A DNA stretch of 64,000 nucleotides from Cladobotryum mycophilum (lineage: Eukaryota > Ascomycota > Sordariomycetes > Hypocreales > Hypocreaceae). The position numbers and the translations under genes are program-made. Positions 25,210 through 36,000 of the stretch are shown one piece after another. Each line of letters opens with the position of its first letter. Position 1 is the first letter of the stretch. Location: positions 868,001 to 932,000 of the forward strand of contig CM071589.1 of NCBI GenBank assembly GCA_036429605.1. Reading direction: 5' to 3'. A model generated the notes under the pieces. The model was not told where the DNA came from and did no database searches. It was given only the letters and a program-made list of their open reading frames with translations.

Positions 25210-27068
25210 GGCTTTGAGCTGAGGTTAGGTGTAGCAGGCGGAGCCAAATGTGTGAGCGAGAGAAATGAAAAAGTGATGGAATACGATTTCGTATGTGTCT
25301 GGAAATTGGTAAACAATAGAGGCTACGTTGCACATAGCTTGCGAAATATGACAGCTTATGAGTTTTGCTACAACTGCATGTCTCATTTGACGAATTTTTT
25401 CCATGAAGGGGGAGGCGTTAATTGGAGCTCGGATTAATTCCTTAGATAGGCACGGGCCGACAGCTGTAATAATTTGGAAGACCTACTTGTTGCTAAGCTG
25501 ATCAACGTATCAATAAATTTACGGAGGATCCAACTCATGGCATGTTGGATACCCGCGAGTCATATCGTATAGATATCGAGGCTTGTTGCCATGGCAGTCC
25601 CGTCATGACGGCAGTTTGCACGGTAGTACGCGTATATTGCCCATCGACTTGTAGTTTGTGAAGATTTATTTATAACCATTTTACCCTCTAATATTGGATG
25701 ACACACAGACCCTGAGAGTATCTATCTCGCTCCACATTAGTGGGCATGACACGAGATGATGCATCTTCGTTTCGCACCACCTGGCTGTATTTATTTATTT
25801 CCACGTTCTTTCCATTGGGACCTCGCACGGTTGAGCATCCACCTTGACCTTGCATCCGCGAGTCGCGGCCCCTTGGCCAGTGACTCGAAGATCTGACACG
25901 GACCGCCCGTAGGGCTACACTGGTGTCCGCACACTTCTTGGCGCGTATTATTACTGTAATGGTAATGGGCACTTCCTACTCCAAGCTTAGTTTGGTGTTA
26001 GAGAAGATCTGACAAGACTTGTCTGTCATGTACAAGTGGTAGATGAGGGCCTGATGAATGAACAGGGATGACTGATTTGGGATCCGCCCGCTCCGCTATG
26101 TATGTAGGACATTCTACCGAATGGTCAGATGAAGACATTCCTGAATAAGTTACTTGTTGGAGATGACTAGCAATAATCATCGCACATGTGAGAAAAAAAT
26201 TATAAATTCCACTACGGCACAAAACATAGAAGTCGAAGCAGAAGCAATAGTGAATGAGTAATGAGACTAGAATTATGTCCATGAACGCGGTGAGAATGAT
26301 GAAGAAGATGAAGTTGGCAGTTTCAGCGCGTCAATTGGATTGCTAGAGAGTCCACTGTGAGAAGCCTCAAGCAGTCATGCGACTCATGCCAAGTAGGCCA
26401 TGGCGTAAACAAAACCAGACGACAGATGGGCAGTATTTATACCCAGCTATTTACTATACACCCGGTGAACAACAGTCTGGTTATTTACTCAAAACACGTT
26501 CACCAACTCATCGTCCCGCAAAGACACCTCAACCATCAAGATGAGACCCCGAGCGGGGCAGCAGAACGATTGCCGGTCGCGGGAGGGAGGGTCCGCCAGA
26601 CATCCCTTTCAATGGATGTTAAATCACCTGCCTAAAGTATCCATAAAGGCGTGTATCTGACCTTTGCATCGTGAGACACAGAAGCAATCGTTTTCATAGA
26701 ATGCAACTCCAAATCATAGTGTGTTCATCCATGTGGACAATGCGGTTCAAAAAGAATCCAACATGGTCAAGAGGGGCCCCGGTGAATCGAAGCTTGCATG
26801 GATGCGTGGTATGAGTGAGGTGGGCTTGTTGATATTGGTTACGCGTGAGCATTGAAATATCTACTCAAAGCTGATAATAAGGAATGAATTCTGCAAAAAC
26901 AGCGCTGATTACTCAAAATGATTCGACGAATTATACAGCAGCTGTCTACAGAGTGAGACCCCTGCAATTGCAAACCGTAGGTTACACGTGCCCGGCAGGC
27001 GATCGTTTCCCTTTGCGACGCTGGTGCTGGACGAGCCGCCCCCCCCCGCCAACGCGTTTCCGCTTCAG

Positions 27069-27100
<32 letters not shown>

Positions 27101-27216
27101 TCCCGTCATCACTTTTCTGATCGATAAACGGGGCACTTGAGACATACCAGGAAAATCGAGCCTGCAAGCGGAACCAGCAGAAGAAGCAGCTGGCGGAGAA
27201 GCCAAGCAAAAACATC
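25210..27216. other. intergenic region before MFS transporter
   Basis: No recognisable gene. A CT-dinucleotide tract at about 27070-27100 lies 115-145 bp before the transporter ATG. Pyrimidine tracts of this kind are common in strong fungal promoters and leaders. Confidence 0.5.
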
Positions 27217-28936
27217 ATGGATACAAAGACACCACCGATTTCAGAGGCCAACGAGGTAAATGACGTGTCGAATGACCAAGAAGATGACAAGCTAGCTAGC
27301 CAGACCCCTCCTCCGCAGCCAGTCGATCCCGCGCACAAACATCATCACAACTCATCAATCTGGATGGTCCTCGTTGGCGGCTTGGCACTGTTCTCTGATG
27401 GCTACAACGCCCAGGTTATCGGTTACATGAACCCACTTCTCCAGCAGCTTTATCCTCACGACTTCTCCTCATCCACCAAGACGAGACTGTCAAATGCCTT
27501 CCTCATCGGCGAGGTCTTTGGCATGCTGTTCTTTGGCTGGGCCATTGACAAGATGGGCCGCCGAACGGGCATTGTTTTGGCGACGGCGTTTCTGAGCCTA
27601 GGCATCGTCTTGGCCACCGCTTCGCACGGGGCGACTAATCACGGCATGTTCTGGATGATGATTATCGGACGTGGTATTGCTGGCTTTGGCGCTGGAGGTG
27701 CGTGTGTGCAATTTCTTTTTTTTTTTTTTTTTTAAATTACGATTCTCCCTCCAACATCTCATTAGATGACTATATGAAGCTGATCTCTAGGGGGGGGGGG
27801 GGAATATGCAGGCGAATATCCTACCAGCGCTACGGGCAGCACGGAAGCCTCAGACGAAAATGCCTATGTCAGACGTCGCAGAGGCATGCTCGTTGCTGTC
27901 GCCACTGACTTTTCCATTGACCTTGGCTTTGTCATGGCCGGCATTGTTGCCCTAATCGTACTGGCGGCCTATCATCAGCACATCAGCGATGGCGTCTGGC
28001 GTGTCTGCTTTGGTCTCGGCTTCGTGGTCCCAATCGGCCTGCTCTTCTTCCGCCTTCGATTGTTTAACTCAACGCAGTATCAGAAGCATGCTTTGAAGGG
28101 GAACATTCCGTACTGGCTGGTGATCAAGAGGTATTGGAAGCCCATGCTGGGGACATCGCTGTCCTGGTTCATGTATGACTTTGTCGTAAGTTCACCTAAC
28201 CACACCTCAGAATCGAGGAGAGGGAGACTTACCAGTACTTTTTCTTCTCCTTCAGACTTATCCCTTTGGCATCTTCGGCTCAACCATCATCGGAACGCTC
28301 AATCCCCACAACACACTCGTTCAGAACATTGGATATGGGACTGTACTTAACTGTTTCTATCTTCCCGGCACGCTCATCGGCGGATTTCTCATGGATCGAA
28401 TTGGCCGGAAACAGACCATGACTCTGGGGTTCTTCCTGTGGGGCATCATGGCATTCATCATCGGAGGGGCTCTGAATCCCATATCGAGCGTGTTTCCCCT
28501 CTTTGTCGTTCTATACGGGATTTTCAACACGTTGGGCGAAATGGGACCCGGGGTAAGTAATATTGATTCCGTCATCCCCCACTTGAAAAGACCGGTTCCT
28601 GATGCAGATTGCATGCAGGTCGCCACATTTCTCTGCGGAGCCGAGTCCTTCCCAACTCCGGTCCGAGGTCACTTCCTCGGCTTTGCTGCAGCCGTGGGCA
28701 AGGCGGGAGCTGCCATCGGGACGCAGGTCTTCACACCCATTCAAAACTCCTTTGACGATCCCCAGAAGGGCGTGCAGGGTGTCTTTTTGATCGGTGCCTC
28801 GTTTGCCCTCGTCGGTGGGCTGATCGCATGGTTTTTGATACCCGACAAGGAGAAGGACCTCGAGAGCGAAGATGCTCGCTTCCGTGCGTATCTCGAGGAG
28901 AATGGTTATGTGGGGGGATTCGGGGATGCCAAGTAA
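27217..28936 (+). CDS. MFS transporter, GIT1 / phosphate-permease type
   Basis: Plasma-membrane H+ symporter. Four exons, 27217-27697, 27812-28185, 28256-28552 and 28619-28936, join in frame to 489 aa. Features: a hydrophilic N-terminus with a His-rich patch (AHKHHHNSS), first helix with FSDGYNAQVIGYMNP, motif A as DKMGRRTG, GEYPTSATGSTEASDENA after helix 4-5, second-half motif MDRIGRKQTM, and VRGHFLGFAAAVGKAGAAIGTQ. This order matches the phosphate:H+ symporter branch that includes yeast Git1 (glycerophosphodiester uptake) more than sugar or drug pumps. Likely substrates are phosphate or glycerophospho-compounds; not proven. Intron 1 is odd: it carries a T-run (about 27716-27734) and 13 consecutive G (27790-27802) shortly before the acceptor. 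No inactivating change is seen. Confidence 0.88.
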
Positions 28937-29654
28937 CGAAACGAGGAACATTTCCGTCCCATAACCAGAGCTCTATCAAGCTTCCAATCAAGCATTGAAA
29001 TCTATGATCCGTAGAAGGGTTGATAATACCGCATATAGAAGCATATTGCAACGTCACCAAGCGTCTTTGGAGCACAGCTTCTTTTCCACCAACGAGCATT
29101 TTATGACTTGCATATTCCATTTTGCCGAAGCCCATTCACTACGTTGTCGTTATATCATTACGCATATAGATGGAGACCGCTAAGTAAAAGTGGGCTTCTC
29201 TGCATGCGAGATATCGGAGGGTCTGTGACAAGTCAAACATGAAAGACGGTATCCCGTTTCGCATCATGATGCCGATCTACGCAATTTTGTATGAACCCCA
29301 TCACTCGCAGCTTCATCGAATGTGTTGGGTTCCACAAACATGCTTCCGATATGCATATATATATACATATGCATCACTTTTCGTCTCCGGCCTGGTTGTA
29401 CCCCCCGCAGTGGAACTTGGTTGCCACTCGAGGCTGTTGATTTCAGTTTTGCCCATCATTGTGTTCCCCGTAATGCAACACACCTTGCATTTTAATTATC
29501 AATTATAACACTCAGATACAATCATATCCACGTCACTGCGGATGCTTCATTTCAGTATTCTCGGGGTGTACTTTGCTATAAATATGATCTGTCCCACCAG
29601 TAATCTTCCTCATCATTACCAAGAATCACATCATCTTCCACAGGAGCACCCGAT
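28937..29654. other. intergenic region with TATA box for the peptidase
   Basis: No gene seen. TATAAATA at 29577-29584 lies 71 bp before the M20 peptidase ATG, a normal core-promoter position. Confidence 0.5.
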
Positions 29655-31633
29655 ATGCCTCCGTCTACACTTTTACGTCTGGCTAGCATAGCCAGTGCAC
29701 TTCCTGTGCTCGTTTCTGGGGCAATTCCTCAGGCCCAACATCCCCTTAACTATGGCGGACATCGCGGCGGACATCATGGCGACGACGGCGGCAGAGGCTC
29801 CCATTTTAGATGTGATCCTTATCCTCCACTTGATCCTTCAGATGACGGACTGGCCAGTTCGAAGGATGTTTTCTCCGGAATCGAGGCCATTGATTTACTC
29901 GTCAAACGCCATCAGCCACTCGTTCAAATGCCATCCATTTGCTATGATGATCTCGGAGACTTCGACGAGGATCCTCGATGGAAGCCTTTCCATGATATTC
30001 CACCCATTCTACAAGAGACGTATCCAAACGTGTAAGCAACCCCATCATTTCTGCCCTTTTCTTTTTCTTTCACACTACCCCTTCCCCCTTTCCCCTCCTC
30101 TTTCTTCACTTCCATTTTTTACATATATATAAAAACAGAGACCACTTGAAGCTACCAAGAACACTCAACACCAAGACACTAACTTTAATACTATTCAGAG
30201 ACAGGTATGCTACTGTGGAATTAATAAATAGATTTGGCCTCATTTATACCGTAGCTGGCTCTGATGCCAACCTCTCGCCAATCCTCTTGACTGCTCACCA
30301 GGACGTTGTTCCTGTGGAGGAGGAGACTCTAGATAAATGGGAACACCCACCATTTGATGCCTTTTAAAACGAGACAACAGGCTACCTCTACGGTCGCGGA
30401 GCCTCCGATGACAAGTCCGCCATCACCGCCATCATGTCTGCTATGGAAGCCCTGCTCGAGCAGCCGGAATACAAGCCCCGGCGCACAGTCGACTTTGCCT
30501 TTGGGTTTGACGAGGAATGCTCCGGCGCACGCGGCGCTGCCTCCATGTCAAAGCATCTCGAGGAGCGATATGGTGAGGTCGGCATCGCAGTCATCTTGGA
30601 CGAAGGCGGCGCCGGCCTCCAGAAGGTGGATGACGTCCTGTATGCCCTCCCCGCAGTGTACGAAAAGGGATATCTCGACGTGTGGTTTGACATCAGCACC
30701 ATCGGTGGGCACAGCTCCTCGCCTACTCCGCATACCTCCATCGGCATGATATCTGAGATTCTCGTCGCACTCGAGGCGCACCCCTTTCAGCCTCATATCG
30801 ATCAGGGTAGCCCTGTTCACGAGTCACTCATTTGTCTGGCTCGTTACTCGCCCCACTACATTCCTCAACTCACGCATCTTGTCAACGCCGGCAGGCTCGA
30901 TCAGCTCGCTCTGTTGCTGTCGCGGATCCAGGAAACACAATATTTGATTCAAACGTCGCAAGCAGCCACCGAGATTTCTGGAGGTCAAAAGATCAACGCC
31001 CTGCCAGAGTTCGTGTCTGTTGGTGTCAATCATCGATTTGCTCCTCATGACAGCATCGGTAGCATCCAGCATCGCGTCGCGAACCTTGCTGGCCGTGTCG
31101 CGTACAAATAAAACCTTGATATCAAGGCTTTTGAGGGTGATGAGGACTACAAAGAATATCTTGCTTCACAAGGTCTCGTTTCTCAAGGCGAGCTGGATGC
31201 GTCATATGGAAGAGTCAGCTATGATGGCACTCTCGTCCTTGAGGCAAGGAAGAAATCATACGTCATACCGCAAAGCCCCACCAGCGGCCCTGTTTGGGAT
31301 GTGTTCGCGGGCACTGTGCGTCATACATTTGCCGACCAAGCCTCAAGAGTCGTGCCCGCCCCTGGAGCCATGACAGGAAATACTGACACCCATCACTATC
31401 TGAGTAAGTAGAAAAGACATGCATTCAATTCCAGAGGTCAAAGCTAACATCGTTCTCCCCCTCCCCCTCCCCAATCAGATTTGTCAAAGAACATCTATCA
31501 ATGGGGCCCTGGCAGTCTCGAGTCCTTTGGTAACATTTACACCATCAACGAGAAGCTGAAGATGAGCGAGCACGTCAACATGGCAAAGTTTTACTACGAC
31601 TTCATCCACAACTTTGACCAGGCCGATCTGTAG
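29655..31633 (+). pseudogene. secreted M20 metallopeptidase (carboxypeptidase S / Gly-X type) with two in-frame stops
   Basis: Three exons, 29655-30031, 30205-31403 and 31479-31633, join in one frame of 577 codons. The N-terminus is a signal peptide (LLRLASIASALPVLVSGA). Di-zinc peptidase motifs follow: LLTAHQDVVPV (first metal His), GRGASDDKSAI (bridging Asp), FGFDEECSGARGA (catalytic and metal Glu), VILDEGG, GGHSSSP, and near the end TGNTDTHHYL (last metal His). By family it trims C-terminal residues from small peptides in the vacuole or outside the cell. The frame is broken by TAA at 30365-30367, just before the GRGASDD motif, and by TAA at 31109-31111, in the lid-to-catalytic-domain return. 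The rest of the coding pattern is intact, so decay is recent, or the stops are read through or sequencing errors. The first stop alone removes most of the active site. Confidence 0.82.
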
Positions 31634-33083
31634 ATGTAGTTCAATTAAAGTTGTGTGATAGAGCCAGCTAGCTTAACGACCTACCAAACCAGTGCTGGTG
31701 CGTGTGGACCGTCCTTAACGGGCAGCTGATATGGAATCGCAAAACCATGACTTGTATAATAATTGTGAGCCTGGTGATATTATTTTGGGCGTTTTGCCGT
31801 GCATTTTCCAACACTGAAAAAAGGAGCGACGTGTGCTGGGATTCGTATTATCGATCATCCTGGATGGCTCTGAGACATCACGACCCGCCCTGACCCAAGG
31901 ATTTTGCGGGCGCACGCTCGTTGTGCCCAGCTCAGCAATGGCAATGGACATTCACATGCACAAGGCCTGGTATCCCAAGAACGGTATATCGTAAACGTGA
32001 AGCTAGTCAATGACCCAAGAGTATCTTTCTACTTCTCCTAGCCAAAGGCCCCCTGCCTGCCTCTTTTTTGATGAAGGACCAAACTGATAGCGCCGTTGAA
32101 ATTTTCAGCCGGACGGGTGGCTCCGGGAGATCGACAGTGCGTTGAAAGATTCTGCTGGACGGCTCCGTTTCGGCAGAGCCGAGATCCATGGATAAAAGCC
32201 AACGTCGAGATAATAGTACTCCGATGACCCAACAAAAATTTGCTTCCTCGGCAAGTGGAGAAGGACTTGCGGTAATTACAATTACCTATCGGCTCCTAAA
32301 AGGAGAAGAAGTACATGTTCATTCGGCAGGCATCACAAACATACATGGGTACTTGTTCATTGTATAAAACAAGCCATGCTATCTGGATCTATGACCGAAC
32401 TGAAACCCTTGTGTTGCCTCAGCAGGACTCGACAAGACAATACTGTACTTGTACAACTTGTACACTCCGTAGTGAGCACCTCTTTATTCCGTCATTCCCG
32501 GCTGGCAGAATTTCGTCTCAAACTATTGAGTAATAAATTTTGCTTTAAAACCGTGCTATTAGCTACGAAAAATCAAACTAAGGGTCTGTTTCACTTCCTG
32601 GCCTAATGGCTGGTCACCCTAGGCAGCAAGTTCAGCCACTATCACAATCCCATCCACCATCTAGTATCTGTTGGTGTTAGCGGCGATTTGTTGTCCGGCC
32701 CGCCGGTTCTAGACGTTCGTCTTCAATCTTCTAGATTAGCTATTGGGCCCGGCAGTTGTGCAGCCGCGATGCGGTGTCAGAGTACCATTCATGGATGGGA
32801 TTTGCTGTAGAGTGACGTAGAAGGTCTCAACGCAGCTAGATACTGTAGAGCTCATGACGTCGATGGCTCAAAGGGCGTACCCTACCCCTAGTGTCAAGTG
32901 TCAAGGCGATGTTTCATGCAGATGCAACTTCACGGCAATAGCATTCTTTAACAAAAAGCACAAACGTCGGTGAGGCGGAATGGTCGCTTACAGCTGTTCA
33001 GGGGTCAGTTGCATCGTAGCAGATCGGAGCGGTTTCCCCCCAGTAGTAGGTACCCATATACGATCCAGTACATGATATGGATG

Positions 33084-33156
33084 GTGTTAGGGTGAATTGG
33101 GTTCGATTCCTAACAGTGCTATTAGCTTTTGCGTTGGCTTATCTAGTAGCGCTGTT
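33084..33156 (+). repeat. tRNA-related (SINE-like) repeat, copy A
   Basis: Holds a perfect RNA polymerase III box B (GGTTCGATTCC, 33100-33110) followed by CTAACAG and then a box-A-like string TGGCTTATCTAGTAG (33135-33149). It matches copy B about 200 bp downstream but has A or T where B has G or C at several sites. Box order is B then A, so it is not a tRNA gene; a piece of a rearranged tRNA-derived SINE is the best guess. Confidence 0.45.
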
Positions 33157-33282
33157 CAACCAGTCGTGCAGTCTTGTGCTAGGCCTGAGGTTGCTTGTCC
33201 GATTCTTGGGGCAGGTAATTCTATCTCTCCGGGACCTTCTTTGGAGGGTGGCCTACTTCTGGGGAGGCGGCGTGATACGGGT

Positions 33283-33365
33283 GTGTTAGAGTGCCGGGAG
33301 TTCGGTTCGATTCCTAACAGCCCGCGCTATTGGGCTTTCGCTTTGGCTCATCTGGTGGCGCTGTT
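33283..33365 (+). repeat. tRNA-related (SINE-like) repeat, copy B
   Basis: Box B GGTTCGATTCC at 33304-33314, then CTAACAGCCCGCGC and a box-A-like TGGCTCATCTGGTGG (33344-33358) ending in GCGCTGTTAG. CTAACAG and CTGTTAG are complementary and could pair. A related string (CAGCCCGCGCGATTGGGTTT) recurs at 39501-39520, suggesting a dispersed family. Confidence 0.45.
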
Positions 33366-33485
33366 AGTACATGTGGGTAAGGGCTCAATAATACTTTGGG
33401 CCTGGAATTTCGTCGTCTAAAAGCAGCGACACACCTCGCTTGCCCTCTCATAACCCCTTTCCTGTCTCATGCCATGAGCTGGTCT

Positions 33486-33531
33486 TGACGTCATGAGATG
33501 TCCTTGACGTCATGAGACAGCCTTGACGTCA
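33486..33531. promoter_or_regulatory. three tandem CRE/ATF sites (TGACGTCA)
   Basis: The palindrome TGACGTCA occurs at 33486, 33505 and 33524, exactly 19 bp apart, each inside CTTGACGTCATGAG. TGACGTCA is the classical full site for ATF/CREB-type bZIP dimers, which in fungi serve stress and secondary-metabolism control. The array ends 359 bp before the monooxygenase ATG with no gene between, so it probably belongs to that promoter. Confidence 0.65.
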
Positions 33532-35841
33532 TGAGGTTTTACCTACATTTGTTTCCCCGCATCTAGACGAGGCCAACTGGCTGCAGAGAGGTGTTCACGA
33601 ACTGCTCTATGTCCAACATGAAGGCTGAGATGCTAAACAAACTTCCCTATGAGCGCAACCGAGGGATCGAATGTGAGACAAGAAAGTTTTCGAGAAAGAG
33701 CTCCGTGCTGGACAATGAAACATTGGTCCCACCGGGTTATCATCGAGATGGTCTGGACAAAGCTCCATCGTTGTATAAATACCCACACCAACTACCACAA
33801 AGCCATCCAAGTTGAGCCATGATCTTCATCCCTTTCATCTAAGATATTCTACTTTTATAACTTTCTACAATTCATTGTACTGTGAAGCCATGGACACTAT
33901 CCCGACGGCGTTTGTCGACAGACCCCTCAACATTGTTGTTGTTGGTGCTGGGTAAGTTGTTTAACCCACCACCGGTTACCGCATACTAACCATTCCCGCA
34001 GCATTTCCGGAATACAATTCATCAAAGATGCTACCACCCGTCTGAAGAACGTCAACGTCACAGTCTACGAGAAGAATAGTGATATAGGCGGCACTTGGTT
34101 CGAGAACCGGTACCCTGGGTTAGTGGTGCCCCAATGACAAGTTTATTTGAGTTCCACAAGGCTAATTATTTCTACAGCTGTGCTTGTGACGTGCCTTCCC
34201 ATGCCTACTCTTACAGCTGGAACCAGAATCCAAGCTGGTCTCGCCTCTATGCAGAAGCACCAGAAATCCTGAAGTACCTTCAGGACACAGTCGACAAGCA
34301 CGACCTACGAAAGTACATTCAATGCAACTACAAATGCACGGCGGCAAAATGGAATGAATCAACCTCTCAGTGGGCTGTCGACTTTGAGAGAACAGACCAG
34401 CCAAGCCTAAAATTCACGGTGACCTGTGATGTGTTTGTCTATGCAGTCGGAAGACTCAACAACTGGAAACTGCCGGATATTCCGGGTCTGAAAGATTTCC
34501 GTGGTGAAGTCGTACACACAGCCAACTGGCCGAGCAACATTGATCTCTCTGGTAAAGATGTTGCAGTCATTGGAAATGGTTCCAGTGCGTTGCAGTGCGT
34601 TGCCAAACTACATCGCGGTACGTTCAGACATGAACTTCAGGTTAAGATGAAACAAACCAGACTGACAACTCCAAAGAGGTTAAATCCGTCGATAATTTTG
34701 TCCGCAGCCCAACATGGATAGTACCACACGTTTTCTCGCCCAATGGAGAAAGTCAAGTTGTTTGTAAGTATTGATGAGTGACAGCCTTCGTTGGTACTCC
34801 ATACTGACTAAATCAGATTCTCAAGAAGCCATCGAGACATACAAGCGCGATCCCAAAGCTTACTACGACTTTAGACTGAAGATTGAGAAGCAACTGGCGA
34901 GAGGTTTCGCTGGGCTGTGGGCTGGGACCGCAGCCTCCAAGAGATTCACTGACGCCGCAAGACAACACATGGCCAAGCACATTAAGGATAAGAGCTATCT
35001 GGAGGCTCTAACACCTGACTATTCAGCTGGCTGCAGACGCTTCACACCTTCTGACAACTATCTAAAGGCGCTGAACCAAGACAACGTTCGATTGATCTCA
35101 TCGCCGATTGCGCGAGCCAATAAGACCTCGCTTCAGACACAAAACGGCGAAAAGCGCAGTTACGATGTGATTGTGTGTGCAACTGGGTTTGATCCCTATT
35201 CTCCCAGATTCCCTGTTGTTGGAAGAGAAGGAAGCGACCTGTCAAAATTGTGGTCCACAGAAGGCGACTATGAGAGCTACATGGCCGTCACCGTGGCCGG
35301 TTTCCCCAACTTCTTTGGTAAGAACCCCTCATTCATTACCCTGGCCACACAATGTCTTTCTAACGCCCCCCCTTCCAGTCTTCAACCCCCCATTTGTCCA
35401 GTCAGTGGATCTGCTTATCCCGGCATTGAGCGCGGCAGCGATTACATGATGAGAGTCATCAAACGACTTCAAGTAGACAATGTGAAATCTGTCTGCGTAA
35501 GGAACGCTGCTCAAGCCGAGTTCAGCGAATGGGTTCAGCAGCGCATGTCTGAGATGGTCTGGTCAGACAATTGTTCCTCGTGGTGTAAGCACTAGTCCCC
35601 ATACTCTTCACAATTGCTCCGTTGACTGATCTATCGACACAGACAAGACCAAAAGCGGCAAGATCATTGTACCCTGGCCGGGGACAACACTGCATTACTA
35701 CGCTGCAACAGAGTTCGTTAGGTGGGAAGATTACGAGATCGAGCACTCCAGCCCGGGAGAAAAGTATGCCAGCTTTGGCAACGGCATTACACCAGAGGGC
35801 TTTACCCCTACGTCTATACCATGGTTGGCTGAGGGTAAGCA

Positions 35842-35956
35842 CGAAATTTCCGTGACGCCAGAAATTTCTGTGAAGCAACAAATTTCCAAGCAGCCAGAAA
35901 TTTCCGTGACAGAAATTTCCGTGACAGACATTTCCGTGACAGACATTTCCGTGAAG
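35842..35956 (+). repeat. 15-bp minisatellite (AAATTTCCGTGACAG units)
   Basis: About seven degenerate copies of GAAATTTCCGTGACA/GACATTTCCGTGACA lie between a GTAAGC donor at 35835 and an AAG acceptor at 35955-35956. The best gene model places them in the last-but-two intron of the monooxygenase. If unspliced they would encode EISVT/DISVT pentapeptide repeats. Confidence 0.7.
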
Positions 35957-35992
35957 CCGACCAGGTCGAGGGAGAGCAGACGAAACTGGAGA

Positions 35993-36000
35993 AATATGGT
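35993..36000 (+). repeat. 8-bp target-site duplication, left copy
   Basis: AATATGGT immediately before the left terminal repeat; the identical octamer follows the right end at 39059-39066. Eight-base duplications are the hallmark of hAT insertion. Confidence 0.92.

Larger units (their letters stand above)
31634..33889. other. intergenic region before the monooxygenase
   Basis: No protein-coding gene is supported. It contains two copies of a box-B-bearing repeat (33084-33156, 33283-33365), a triple TGACGTCA array (33486-33531) and a TATA box (TATAAATA, 33774-33781, 109 bp before the monooxygenase ATG), listed separately where useful. Confidence 0.5.

Noticed and set aside
33283..33365. Functional tRNA gene
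   Set aside because: Box B precedes the box-A-like sequence, and no cloverleaf can be drawn; called a repeat instead.
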